A DNA stretch of 21,842 nt from an uncultured Oscillibacter sp. (GTDB lineage: Bacteria; Bacillota; Clostridia; Oscillospirales; Oscillospiraceae): positions 1 to 21,842 of the forward strand of contig CAJUBX010000035.1 of the NCBI GenBank assembly GCA_910585165.1, written 5' to 3'. The notes beneath the pieces are model-generated. The model did not search any database and was not told where the DNA came from. It was given only the letters and a program-made list of their open reading frames with translations. Below are positions 7,391-17,131 of the stretch, piece after piece. The stretch's first letter is position 1. Each line of letters begins with the position of its first letter. The position numbers and the translations under genes were made by a program.

Positions 7391-8746
7391 TCATTCCCTC
7401 CCGTCTTTGGCGGCGCCCTCCGCCAAAGGCTCGTTTTGAAGATAGGCCAGCAGCGCTTCCCGCCGGTTTGGCAGCGCGCCGTCCACAACCTTTCCCAAAA
7501 GCCCATTCAGCGCTTCTCCCACCGCCGGGCCGGAGAAGCCCAGGGCCAGCAGGTCCCCGCCCTTTACCGCCAGCTGCTTTAAGGAAAAGCAGGCGTCCTC
7601 CGCCAGCAGCCGCTCCAGGATTTCCTCCGCCTTGTCCAGCTCCTTCTGCCGGTCCCAATATTCCGGGGCCTGTCCCAGGTTGTCCGCCCGCTTCACCAGG
7701 ATCAGGCGGCGCAAATCCTGCTCCCCCAAAATCCGCAAAGCGCGGCGGATGGCCTTGTCCGTCCGGGGAATGTTCTTGTCGTGCCACTCCACCAGCCGGA
7801 CCACCGTCTCCCGGAAGTCCGTTTTGCACCTCAGCCGCCGGAGCATTTCATCCGCCAGGCGGCGGCTCGCGGCGGGATGCCCATAGAAGTGACCCACGCC
7901 ATGTTCGTCCAGGGTGAAGCTGGCGGGTTTTCCCACGTCGTGGAGGAGCATCGTACAGCGAAGCGTCAGGTCCTCCGGCACGGCCGCCAAGGCGTGGAGG
8001 GTATGCTCCCACACGTCGTAGCAGTGGTGGCGGTTGCGCTGGCCAAAGCCCACCATGGGAAGGAGCTCCGGCCAGAAAACGCCGAAAACCTCCGGGTATT
8101 CCCGCAGAACCTCCGCCGCCCAGGTCCCCGAAAGGAGCTTGAAAAACTCCGATTGAATCCGCTCCGGGGCGATGTCCCCCAGTCCCTCCCGGTTCCGGCG
8201 GATGGCCTCCGCCGTCCCGGGCTCTGCGGAAAGGCCCAGCGCCGCCGAAAACCGCAGGCCCCGGAGAATCCGCAGCGCGTCCTCCTCAAATCGCCGGTCC
8301 GGGTCCCCCACGCAGCGGAGAATCCGGCGGCGGAGGTCCTCCCGCCCGCCGAAGGGGTCCCGGAGCTCTCCCCGCAGGTTCCAGGCCATGGCGTTGACGG
8401 TGAAGTCCCGGCGGGCCAAATCCTCGCCGATAGACCGGGTGAAGGAGACGGACTCCGGGCGGCGGTGGTCGCGGTACGCGCCGTCAATCCGGTAGGTGGT
8501 GATTTCCACGGGGCCGCCCTCCGTTTTGACGGTGACGGTGCCGTGCTTCAGTCCCGTGGGCTCCGCCCGGGAGCCGAATACCGCCATCGTCTCCTCCGGG
8601 AGGGCGGAGGAGGCGACGTCCCAGTCCTCCGGCCTTTGGCCCCCGTCCCGCAGGGCGTCCCGGACGCAGCCGCCTACGCACCACGCCTCATGGCCCGCCG
8701 CTTCCAGGGCCCCAAGGACAGTCCGCACATTCTCCGGGATATCCAT
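7391..8746 (-). CDS. cca: CCA-adding tRNA nucleotidyltransferase
   Basis: A 451-residue class II nucleotidyltransferase that builds or repairs the 3' CCA end of tRNA. The head domain has CVGGCVRDAL and the metal-binding pair in EDWDVAS. Next come RRDFTVNAMAWN and the neck motif FEEDALRILRGLRF. A C-terminal HD-like part contains HCYDVWEHTLHAL and LLHDVGKP. This full architecture, including the HD region, is typical of Firmicutes Cca proteins. The start at 8746 has AAGGGGG eight bases upstream. A SigA-like promoter lies 42-70 bases upstream. Its tail is nearly fused to a long terminator hairpin. Confidence 0.93.
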   Translation of the reverse strand: MDIPENVRTVLGALEAAGHEAWCVGGCVRDALRDGGQRPEDWDVASSALPEETMAVFGSRAEPTGLKHGTVTVKTEGGPVEITTYRIDGAYRDHRRPESVSFTRSIGEDLARRDFTVNAMAWNLRGELRDPFGGREDLRRRILRCVGDPDRRFEEDALRILRGLRFSAALGLSAEPGTAEAIRRNREGLGDIAPERIQSEFFKLLSGTWAAEVLREYPEVFGVFWPELLPMVGFGQRNRHHCYDVWEHTLHALAAVPEDLTLRCTMLLHDVGKPASFTLDEHGVGHFYGHPAASRRLADEMLRRLRCKTDFRETVVRLVEWHDKNIPRTDKAIRRALRILGEQDLRRLILVKRADNLGQAPEYWDRQKELDKAEEILERLLAEDACFSLKQLAVKGGDLLALGFSGPAVGEALNGLLGKVVDGALPNRREALLAYLQNEPLAEGAAKDGRE

Positions 8747-8787
8747 GATTTTGCCCCCTTTCGCCGTTGCATTTCACTGATTTCTAT

Positions 8788-8816
8788 ATTATAATAAAAT
8801 GCTCGGAAGGATACAA
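8788..8816 (-). promoter_or_regulatory. SigA-like promoter of cca
   Basis: On the minus strand TTGTAT (8816-8811) and a perfect TATAAT (8793-8788) are separated by 17 bp, leaving a leader of roughly 35 bases before the cca ATG. Confidence 0.72.
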
Positions 8817-8817
8817 T
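8789..8817 (+). promoter_or_regulatory. Possible weak promoter toward murC
   Basis: TTATAA at 8789-8794 and TACAAT at 8812-8817 lie 17 bp apart on the plus strand, overlapping the cca promoter. The start would fall near 8824, exactly at the edge of the MITE-like element. No better plus-strand promoter was seen before murC. The -35 match is poor. Confidence 0.3.
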
Positions 8818-8826
8818 CTTTTTTAA

Positions 8827-8986
8827 GAGCCTATCCGTGAATAAGACGTGCGCAGATTGCGCCGTCAGATTTTCTGCCAGACAAGGCGCTTTGACGCAGA
8901 CGGACTGTCGCCCGGTAAGGAAAAGCAGCGCAGTATGGCGGAAAATATGCAAGCAAGCTGTGTGCGGATTATTTGCGGATAGGCTC
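8827..8986. mobile_element. 160-bp MITE-like non-autonomous element
   Basis: Both ends begin GAGCCTATCCG when read inward (8827-8837 and, on the minus strand, 8986-8976). Imperfect similarity continues through AATAA and CAG for about 30 bases. The ends are flanked by direct TAA repeats at 8824-8826 and 8987-8989, consistent with a 3-bp target duplication of the IS5/PIF-Harbinger kind (inference). The interior holds no plausible gene. The ends differ from each other mainly by transitions, suggesting an old or folded repeat. It fills most of the cca-murC gap and would be transcribed as part of the murC leader if the promoter lies upstream. Confidence 0.75.
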
Positions 8987-9020
8987 TAAGTTCCGTTTTC
9001 TGGAAAGGAAGCTGGTTTCC

Positions 9021-10403
9021 ATGATGCATAACGAAAAGCCCATCAGCGATTTCTTCGTCCCCGGCGCCCGGGCCCACCTGGTGGGCATCGGGGGCGTGTC
9101 CATGTGCCCCCTGGCGGAGGTTCTGCGGGATAAGGGGCTCATCATCCAGGGCTCCGACATATCGGAAAGCGACACCGTCCGGCGGCTGCGGTCCCTGGGC
9201 ATTTCCGTGGCTCTGGGCCACAACGCCGACAACCTGGGGGACTGCGACCTGGTCATCCGCACCGCCGCCGTCCACGACGGAAACCCTGAAATCGCCGGGG
9301 CCGTGGCCCGGGGCATCCCCGTCTACGAGCGGGCCCAAGCGTGGGGGGCCATCATGCGGCGCTATCCCAACGCCCTGTGCGTCGCCGGAACCCACGGCAA
9401 AACCACCACCACCTCCATGTGCACCCATATCTTTATGGCGGCGGAGGCGGACCCCACCGTCATGATCGGCGGGACGCTGCCCCTGCTGCGCTCCGGCTAC
9501 CGGGTGGGCCAGGGGGACACCATTATTCTGGAGTCCTGTGAGTACTGCAACAGCTTCCTCAGCTTCTATCCCACCGTGGCGGTGGTGCTGAACGTGGAGC
9601 CGGACCACCTGGATTTCTTCAAGGACCTGGACGACATCAAGCGCTCCTTCCGTAAATTTGCGGAGCTGGTGCCCTCCGGCGGCAGCGTCGTCGTCAACGC
9701 GGACAACGCCGGGGCCCGGGATGCGGTCCGCGGCCTGGAGGCGTTCACCTTCGGCCTGGAGCCAGGGGCGGACTGCACTGCCGTGAACCTCCGGGAGGAC
9801 AAGGGCCGTCCCTCCTTTGACATCCACATCCACGGCCAATTCTACGCCCACGCCGAGCTGCGGGTCTACGGGCGGCACAACGTCTCCAACGCCCTGGCGG
9901 CGGCCGCCGCCGCCTATGTGCTGGGCCTTCCGGGGGAGGCTGTTGAGAAGGGCCTGGGCTCCTTCACCGGCGCGGCCCGACGGTTCGAGTACAAGGGGAG
10001 CTTCCAGGGGGCGGAAATCTACGACGACTACGCCCACCACCCCGACGAGCTCCACGCCCTGCTGTCCACGGCCAAGGGCCTGGGCCGCCGGCGGCTCATC
10101 GTGGCGTTCCAGCCCCACACCTATTCCCGGACCGCCAAGCTCTTTGACCGCTTTGTGGAGGAGCTGAAGCTGGCGGACGTGGTGGTCCTGGCGGAAATCT
10201 ACGCCGCCCGGGAGACAAACAGCCTGGGCATCTCCTCGGCGGATTTGGCAAAGCAGGTTCCCGGCTCCGTCTACTGTTCCACCCTGGACAAGACGGCGGA
10301 GGCCATCCGGCGGCTGGCCGGGCCGGGGGACCTGATTCTGACCGTAGGCGCGGGGGACATCTACCGGGCCGGGGAAAAGCTGCTTTCCCCGGAAGGAGCC
10401 TAA
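9021..10403 (+). CDS. murC: UDP-N-acetylmuramate--L-alanine ligase
   Basis: A 460-residue cytoplasmic Mur ligase that adds L-alanine to UDP-MurNAc in peptidoglycan synthesis. The N-terminal UDP-binding domain has HLVGIGGVSMCPLAEVL. The ATP loop is AGTHGKTTTTSM with Lys127. The central domain has LNVEPDHLDFF and the C-terminal domain has YDDYAHHPDEL and VAFQPHTYSRT. The start at 9021 (ATGATG) has AAAGGAAG about ten bases upstream; the adjacent ATG at 9024 is equally possible. Length is normal. The next gene starts two bases after its stop. The long 5' leader is largely occupied by a MITE-like element. Confidence 0.95.
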   Translation: MMHNEKPISDFFVPGARAHLVGIGGVSMCPLAEVLRDKGLIIQGSDISESDTVRRLRSLGISVALGHNADNLGDCDLVIRTAAVHDGNPEIAGAVARGIPVYERAQAWGAIMRRYPNALCVAGTHGKTTTTSMCTHIFMAAEADPTVMIGGTLPLLRSGYRVGQGDTIILESCEYCNSFLSFYPTVAVVLNVEPDHLDFFKDLDDIKRSFRKFAELVPSGGSVVVNADNAGARDAVRGLEAFTFGLEPGADCTAVNLREDKGRPSFDIHIHGQFYAHAELRVYGRHNVSNALAAAAAAYVLGLPGEAVEKGLGSFTGAARRFEYKGSFQGAEIYDDYAHHPDELHALLSTAKGLGRRRLIVAFQPHTYSRTAKLFDRFVEELKLADVVVLAEIYAARETNSLGISSADLAKQVPGSVYCSTLDKTAEAIRRLAGPGDLILTVGAGDIYRAGEKLLSPEGA

Positions 10404-10405
10404 CC

Positions 10406-11023
10406 ATGGGAGCTTTTACGCCCTGCGGCAGTCCGGCGCGGAGCCGGGCTGAAGCGGCGGCAGCGGAGGACAAAACCGTCATGATGGAAATCTCATCTCT
10501 TTGTCGCAACGTCCGGCCCGAGGGGGAGCTTCTCCCCCAGGAGGAGGCCGCTTTCGCCCTGCTGGAGGACCTTGGCATCGGCTATGACCGGGTTTCCAGC
10601 GAGCCCGCCGACACCATGGAAAAGTGCGCCGCAGTCAGCGGGGTCCTGGGCGTGCCCATCTGCAAGAACCTCTTTCTCTGCAACCGGCAGAAAACCCAGT
10701 TTTACCTGCTGCTCATGGGGCCGGATAAGCCCTTCCACACCAAGGACCTGTCCCATCAGATCGGCTCCGCCCGGCTGTCCTTCGCGCCGGAGGAGAGCCT
10801 GTGGGAGCTGCTCCGCTGCACTCCCGGCTCCGCCACGGTGCTGGGGCTGATGAACGACCGGGATCACCGTGTCCGCCTTTTGATGGAGCGGGAGGTCTAC
10901 GAAGCGGAATTTTTGAGCTGCCATCCCTGCATCTGCACCAGCAGCCTAAAGCTGAAAACGGCGGACGTGCTGGGGAAGCTGCTGCCGTTTACGGGGCATG
11001 CGGTCACGGTGGTGGAGCTGTAA
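10406..11023 (+). CDS. YbaK/PrdX-like prolyl-tRNA editing-domain protein
   Basis: A 205-residue protein with an aminoacyl-tRNA deacylase fold related to the ProX/PrdX/YbaK family, whose free-standing members remove alanine or cysteine mischarged on tRNA-Pro. Recognisable parts are ICKNLFLCNRQKTQFYLLLM, LSHQIGSARLSFAPEE and the TPGSATVLGLMND loop. The ATG at 10406 has AAGGAG at ideal spacing and lies two bases after murC, arguing for coupled translation. However, the first 25 residues are low-complexity and not conserved, so ATG at 10481 (with GGAGG 11 bases upstream) is a real alternative giving 180 residues. Which mischarged amino acid it removes cannot be read from the sequence. A terminator follows at once. 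Confidence 0.8.
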   Translation: MGAFTPCGSPARSRAEAAAAEDKTVMMEISSLCRNVRPEGELLPQEEAAFALLEDLGIGYDRVSSEPADTMEKCAAVSGVLGVPICKNLFLCNRQKTQFYLLLMGPDKPFHTKDLSHQIGSARLSFAPEESLWELLRCTPGSATVLGLMNDRDHRVRLLMEREVYEAEFLSCHPCICTSSLKLKTADVLGKLLPFTGHAVTVVEL

Positions 11024-11026
11024 AAG

Positions 11027-11063
11027 AACCCGGAGGGCGCGGACACGGCCTCCGGGTTTTCTT
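11027..11063 (+). terminator. Intrinsic terminator after the murC operon
   Basis: AACCCGGAGG at 11027-11036 pairs with CCTCCGGGTT at 11049-11058, followed by TTTTCTTT overlapping the stem end to 11063. It begins three bases after the stop of the editing-domain gene. Confidence 0.85.
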
Positions 11064-11076
11064 TATGGGAAGGCAC

Positions 11077-11113
11077 AAAAACGCGCCGTGGAACAGGTCA
11101 CGTTCCACGGCGC
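11077..11113 (-). terminator. Minus-strand terminator with no gene to terminate
   Basis: A perfect 12-bp stem, GCGCCGTGGAAC at 11083-11094 with 11102-11113, has a seven-base loop. On the minus strand it is followed by G then TTTTT (11081-11077), a canonical terminator reading leftward. The next genes to the right are on the plus strand, so nothing is obviously being terminated. The palindrome could alternatively be a recombination site for the adjacent serine recombinase. Confidence 0.55.
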
Positions 11114-11221
11114 TCTTGGTTTGCGGCTTCCTCAAATCCGGCGGGCGTCCGGCGCGCCCACTCGGGGCCCTTCCATCGTGCCGAAACACAGACGTTTCCC
11201 GGTTCTATCGGAGGTGAAAAA

Positions 11222-11830
11222 TTGCCGAATATTTATGGATACATCCGTGTCAGCACCAAAGAGCAAAACGAAGACCGGCAGCTCATTGCCCTGCGGGCAA
11301 TGGACATCCCGGAAAAAAACATCTACATGGGCAAGCAGTCCGGCAAGGATTTCAACCGTCCCCAGTACAAAAAGCTGATCAAAAAATTAAGGCCGGAGGA
11401 CCTGCTTTACATCAAAAGCATCGACCGGCTGGGCCGCAATTATGAGGAAATCCAAAGCCAATGGAAGCTGCTGACCAAGGAACGGCGCGTTGACATCGTG
11501 GTGCTGGACATGCCGCTGCTGGACACACGGCGGGGAAAGGACCTTGTGGGTACTTTCCTGAGCGACGTCGTTTTACAGGTGCTGTCTTTTGTGGCGGAGA
11601 ACGAGCGCGTCAACATCCGCCAGCGGCAGGCAGAGGGAATCGCGGCGGCAAAGGCCCGGGGCGTGCGGTTCGGCCGGCCGCCCCGGCCGCTCCCGGAGAA
11701 CTACCGCAGCGCCTACCAGCGGTGGAAGGCCGGGGCAATCACCGGCACGGCGGCGGCAAAGGAGTGCGGGATGCCCCTGTCCACTTTCCGATACCGGGCG
11801 GAGATTTACGAAAAGGCCAAGCTGCCGTAA
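11222..11830 (+). CDS. Serine recombinase (resolvase/invertase family)
   Basis: A 202-residue small serine recombinase. The catalytic domain opens with YGYIRVSTKEQNEDRQ, with nucleophile Ser11 and Arg9. KSIDRLGRNYEEI carries the conserved active-site Arg region, and the long E helix VAENERVNIRQRQAEGI follows. A C-terminal helix-turn-helix-like segment (GTAAAKECGMPLSTFRYR) should bind DNA. The start is TTG at 11222, five bases after GGAGGTG; no in-frame ATG gives the conserved N-terminus. Its size fits resolvases/invertases rather than large integrases. There is no transposase or other transposon gene nearby, so it may act on a local site. Codon use looks more A-rich than in its neighbours, suggesting acquisition (visual impression). 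Confidence 0.88.
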   Translation: MPNIYGYIRVSTKEQNEDRQLIALRAMDIPEKNIYMGKQSGKDFNRPQYKKLIKKLRPEDLLYIKSIDRLGRNYEEIQSQWKLLTKERRVDIVVLDMPLLDTRRGKDLVGTFLSDVVLQVLSFVAENERVNIRQRQAEGIAAAKARGVRFGRPPRPLPENYRSAYQRWKAGAITGTAAAKECGMPLSTFRYRAEIYEKAKLP

Positions 11831-12023
11831 GCGGGCAAATCTGCAAAAACGTGTAGGTTTCTGTAAATGTGCCCGCGCCTTTCCACTGACGTAAAGCATA
11901 CCACAAAATCCCCGAAAATACAACAAATTCCGCAAATTTTTCAAGGCAGGCTCCCCTGCCAAAACGTACAATTTCTTGATGCGTTTCCCGCTGCCCTCCC
12001 GAAAAAGAGAGGAGAATTGTCCG
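11831..12023. other. AT-richer intergenic segment with small inverted repeats
   Basis: This gap contains the separated inverted pair GCGGGCA (11831-11837) and TGCCCGC (11870-11876), and a small hairpin GGCAGG/CCTGCC at 11945-11960. AAAACGT followed after four to five bases by TTTCT occurs at both 11846 and 11961. A TACAAT at 11967-11972 could be a -10 for the next gene but no -35 was seen. No gene or clear terminator is present. Confidence 0.4.
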
Positions 12024-13976
12024 ATGCATCAAGGAAACCGTACAAAAAAACGGCGCGGCCGCTTGAACCGTCTGCTGTTCGCCTGCCTGATGGCGCTGGT
12101 CGCGGCCAACATCGTCACCTATGCCACAGGCCGGACCGGGCAGGACGAACCGGCGCCTCTGTCCGAAACCATGCCGCTGCCGGAGGACGGGCCGGAGGAG
12201 GTGCAGCCCCTGACGCTGGAGGATATCCGTGCCGTGACCTTCACCGACGTGGCAGGCAGCGATCCCTGGGCGGACTGCATCCGCCACATGGCCTGCCGGG
12301 AGATTATGAACGGCTCCGGAAGCGGCGCTTTTCAGCCGGAGAACCTGATGACCCGCGCCGGCGCCGTGGCGGCGCTGTTTCGCATGAGCGGCGCGGAGGC
12401 CCCGGAGTACGCAGGGTCTTACAGCGACGTGCAGGCGGAGGACTGGTTCGCCGGGGCCCTGGCCTGGGCCATGAAGGCGGACCTCTTTGGCAGCGATTGG
12501 AGCCGGAGCGGCATTTTCGGCCCGCAGGAGCCTGTGACCAGGGCCCAGCTGGCCGTAATGCTGGTGCGCCACAGGGAGTACATGGAGTCCAAAACCGACG
12601 GGACGGACGCGGCGGACCGCTCCGGATCCCCCCCGCTGCCGGAGGATGCGGCGGCTTATCTGGAGGGATATAAGGACGGCGGTTCCGTACCGGAATCCTG
12701 CGCGCCTTATGTGGCCCGGGCCCTCCAGGACGGCTTGCTGGACGGCATGGTTTCCAACGCCGTCTATCCCAACCTCCCGGTAAACCGCGGGCAGGCGGCC
12801 CAGGCCCTGACGGCGCTGGCCGCCTTGGAGACCGGGGAACCTCTGGCGGCGGAGCTGGCGGAAAATCTCCGCGCCAAGACTGTGGTCAGCGCAGCCGCGG
12901 CCAACCATGACGCGATGCAGGCGAAGGTGGACGAGATCGCCGCCAAGTACGGCGCAGTCGGGCTCCAGGTAGCGGTTATGGAGGACGGAGAGGTGACGGA
13001 TTCCTTTGCCTGCGGATGGGCTACCAAAAACACCGCTCCCATGACGGCCGACCATAAGATGCGGGTGGCCTCTTTGAGCAAGGTCAGCGTAGGCATGGCG
13101 GCGATGGTCCTGCGGGACCGGGGCGTTATCGACCTGGACGCCAGCATCGGCAATTACTGGGGATTCCCCACCCGAAACACACATTATCCCGATTCCCCCG
13201 TGAGCATCCGGTCGCTGCTGTCCCATACCTCCTCCATCCCCCTGTACGGCGACGACGTCTCCCGGAGCAAAAGCGCCGTGGCGGCCAAGCTGCAAAGCAA
13301 CCGTTATAACAACCTGAAGCCCGGAAGCGTCTGGTCCTGGGGGTACAACAACTACGGCTTCTCCGTGCTGGGCATGACCCTGGAGCTGGCGGGAAAGGAC
13401 TACCTGGACAACATCCTGGGAGAAAGCCTCTGGTCCGTCATGGAGATTGACGCCGCCTTTGAGGGCGGTGAAATTCAGGCGTCCGACAAGCTTGTCACCA
13501 TCTACCGCCACGGCGGAGGCGTTGGCCGCTCGGCAGAGGCCCAAAAGAACTACAAGCGCCCGCCCGCTCCCGGCAGCAGCGGCAGCTCCTTTGCCGGAGG
13601 GCTGACCATCAGCGCCAACGACCAGATAAAGCTGCTGAGCCTGCTGGCCAACGACGGGACCTATCAGGGCCTGCGCCTTTTGAGCGCGGAATCCGTGGCA
13701 TTGATGGAGACCCGCTTTGAGCAGATTTTATCCGACGGAACCTATCAGGCCCTTCCCCTTCGGAGCCAGGATGCTATTTATGGGCGGGACCGGCTGTATT
13801 ACCACACCGGCAGCGCCTACGGCGTGTATAATTTCATGTCTTACGATCCGGAGACCGGAGACGGCATCGTCGTGCTGAGCAGCGGCGCCAGCTCCGCCAA
13901 GGATGGAAACGGAATCTATGCCGTCTGCGGGAACATCGCCCAGTACTTCTATGCGCTGACTGCAAGCCCCTCTTGA
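12024..13976 (+). CDS. Surface serine hydrolase: three SLH repeats plus beta-lactamase-fold domain
   Basis: A 650-residue exported protein. Basic residues and a hydrophobic segment (about 17-34, LLFACLMALVAANIVTYA) form a signal or anchor. Three S-layer homology repeats follow, at about 70-126, 132-190 and 210-270, marked by FTDVAGSDPWAD, YSDVQAEDWFAGALAWA and AAQALTALAAL. These usually hold proteins to secondary cell-wall polymer. The C-terminal 350 residues are a class C beta-lactamase/serine-hydrolase fold with S350-L-S-K353, Y441-N-N443 and H594-T-G596. The family includes D-amino-acid esterases, DD-peptidases and penicillin-recognising enzymes, so the substrate is unknown and resistance should not be assumed. 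The start at 12024 follows AGGAG by nine bases. It lies directly downstream of the recombinase. Confidence 0.85.
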   Translation: MHQGNRTKKRRGRLNRLLFACLMALVAANIVTYATGRTGQDEPAPLSETMPLPEDGPEEVQPLTLEDIRAVTFTDVAGSDPWADCIRHMACREIMNGSGSGAFQPENLMTRAGAVAALFRMSGAEAPEYAGSYSDVQAEDWFAGALAWAMKADLFGSDWSRSGIFGPQEPVTRAQLAVMLVRHREYMESKTDGTDAADRSGSPPLPEDAAAYLEGYKDGGSVPESCAPYVARALQDGLLDGMVSNAVYPNLPVNRGQAAQALTALAALETGEPLAAELAENLRAKTVVSAAAANHDAMQAKVDEIAAKYGAVGLQVAVMEDGEVTDSFACGWATKNTAPMTADHKMRVASLSKVSVGMAAMVLRDRGVIDLDASIGNYWGFPTRNTHYPDSPVSIRSLLSHTSSIPLYGDDVSRSKSAVAAKLQSNRYNNLKPGSVWSWGYNNYGFSVLGMTLELAGKDYLDNILGESLWSVMEIDAAFEGGEIQASDKLVTIYRHGGGVGRSAEAQKNYKRPPAPGSSGSSFAGGLTISANDQIKLLSLLANDGTYQGLRLLSAESVALMETRFEQILSDGTYQALPLRSQDAIYGRDRLYYHTGSAYGVYNFMSYDPETGDGIVVLSSGASSAKDGNGIYAVCGNIAQYFYALTASPS

Positions 13977-14047
13977 GCGGGAGACGGCGTAAATCCGGCG
14001 GGGAAAAGGCCCTTCTGCCCGCTCTTTAAGCCCTGATCCGTATACAT

Positions 14048-14109
14048 AAAAACAGCCGGAGCATACCACCCTCAGCGTCTGCGCTTTCAGGTGGTATGCT
14101 CCGGTTTTT
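14048..14109. terminator. Bidirectional terminator between the SLH hydrolase gene and ppdK
   Basis: A perfect 15-bp stem (14056-14070 with 14090-14104) encloses a loop that has its own small AGCG/CGCT hairpin. TTTTT follows at 14105-14109 on plus. AAAAA at 14048-14052 gives the minus-strand T run for ppdK. Confidence 0.85.
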
Positions 14110-14136
14110 GCCTGTCTTACCAGGCTTTAGAGCGGT

Positions 14137-16782
<2,646 letters not shown>

Positions 16783-16838
16783 TTTCATTCCTCCGTTATT
16801 TTTTGCGTTCGCTGGGCGGCGGTTCCCGCCGTCCGCTT

Positions 16839-16852
16839 GGCAAACGTTTGCC
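16839..16852. promoter_or_regulatory. LacI/CcpA-family operator in the ppdK leader
   Basis: GGCAAACGTTTGCC is a perfect 14-bp palindrome with the central CG and flanking AA/TT typical of LacI-family operators. It matches the internal positions of the cre consensus TGNAANCGNTTNCA, differing only at the two outermost bases. It begins about 14 bases downstream of the ppdK -10, overlapping roughly +7 to +20, a position where a bound repressor blocks transcription. Confidence 0.7.
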
Positions 16853-16865
16853 TAAATGCCTTACT

Positions 16866-16894
16866 ATTATAATCGTTCATTTTCTGGAAAGCAA
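16866..16894 (-). promoter_or_regulatory. SigA-like promoter of ppdK
   Basis: On the minus strand TTGCTT (16894-16889) and a perfect TATAAT (16871-16866) are separated by 17 bp. The predicted leader is about 75 bases and contains the palindromic operator and a small CGGCGG/CCGCCG hairpin at 16817-16831. Confidence 0.78.
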
Positions 16895-17131
16895 TACATA
16901 AATAGCATAAGAAATCACCGGACATTTAAAACAAACTGCCCAAAATTGATAAGATGGTGTCCTCTGCGCCAACCGGAGGGAAGGCTTCCCCTATACTCTT
17001 TTGATTTTCCGGCGTCCGGCGGCGTTTGCCCGCCGCAGGTTTAAAATCCCGCCTGTCCGGGCCAAATTTACAGCAAACATTCGGCCTTATTTCAAACAGG
17101 TCAAACAAGGCCGAACCGGGAGGTTATGAAT
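16895..17131. other. Intergenic stretch upstream of the tocopherol cyclase-family gene
   Basis: This part of the divergent gap is AT-rich at its left end. TAAGAT and TATACT stretches (near 16951 and 16991) could be -10 elements for the plus-strand gene, but neither has a convincing -35 at the right spacing. No gene, RNA or repeat is recognised. Confidence 0.4.

Noticed and set aside
11193..11990. Nine-base direct repeat CGTTTCCCG on either side of the recombinase gene (11193-11201 and 11982-11990)
   Set aside because: A single 9-mer pair in 800 bases is weak evidence, there are no inverted ends, and the flanking bases differ.
12024..13976. Calling the SLH serine hydrolase an antibiotic-resistance beta-lactamase
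   Set aside because: The S-x-x-K, Y-x-N and H-T-G motifs are shared by many peptidases and esterases, and SLH anchoring points to a cell-envelope role.
16817..16831. CGGCGG/CCGCCG hairpin in the ppdK leader as a riboswitch or attenuator
   Set aside because: Only six base pairs with no T run and no conserved aptamer features; common by chance in GC-rich DNA.
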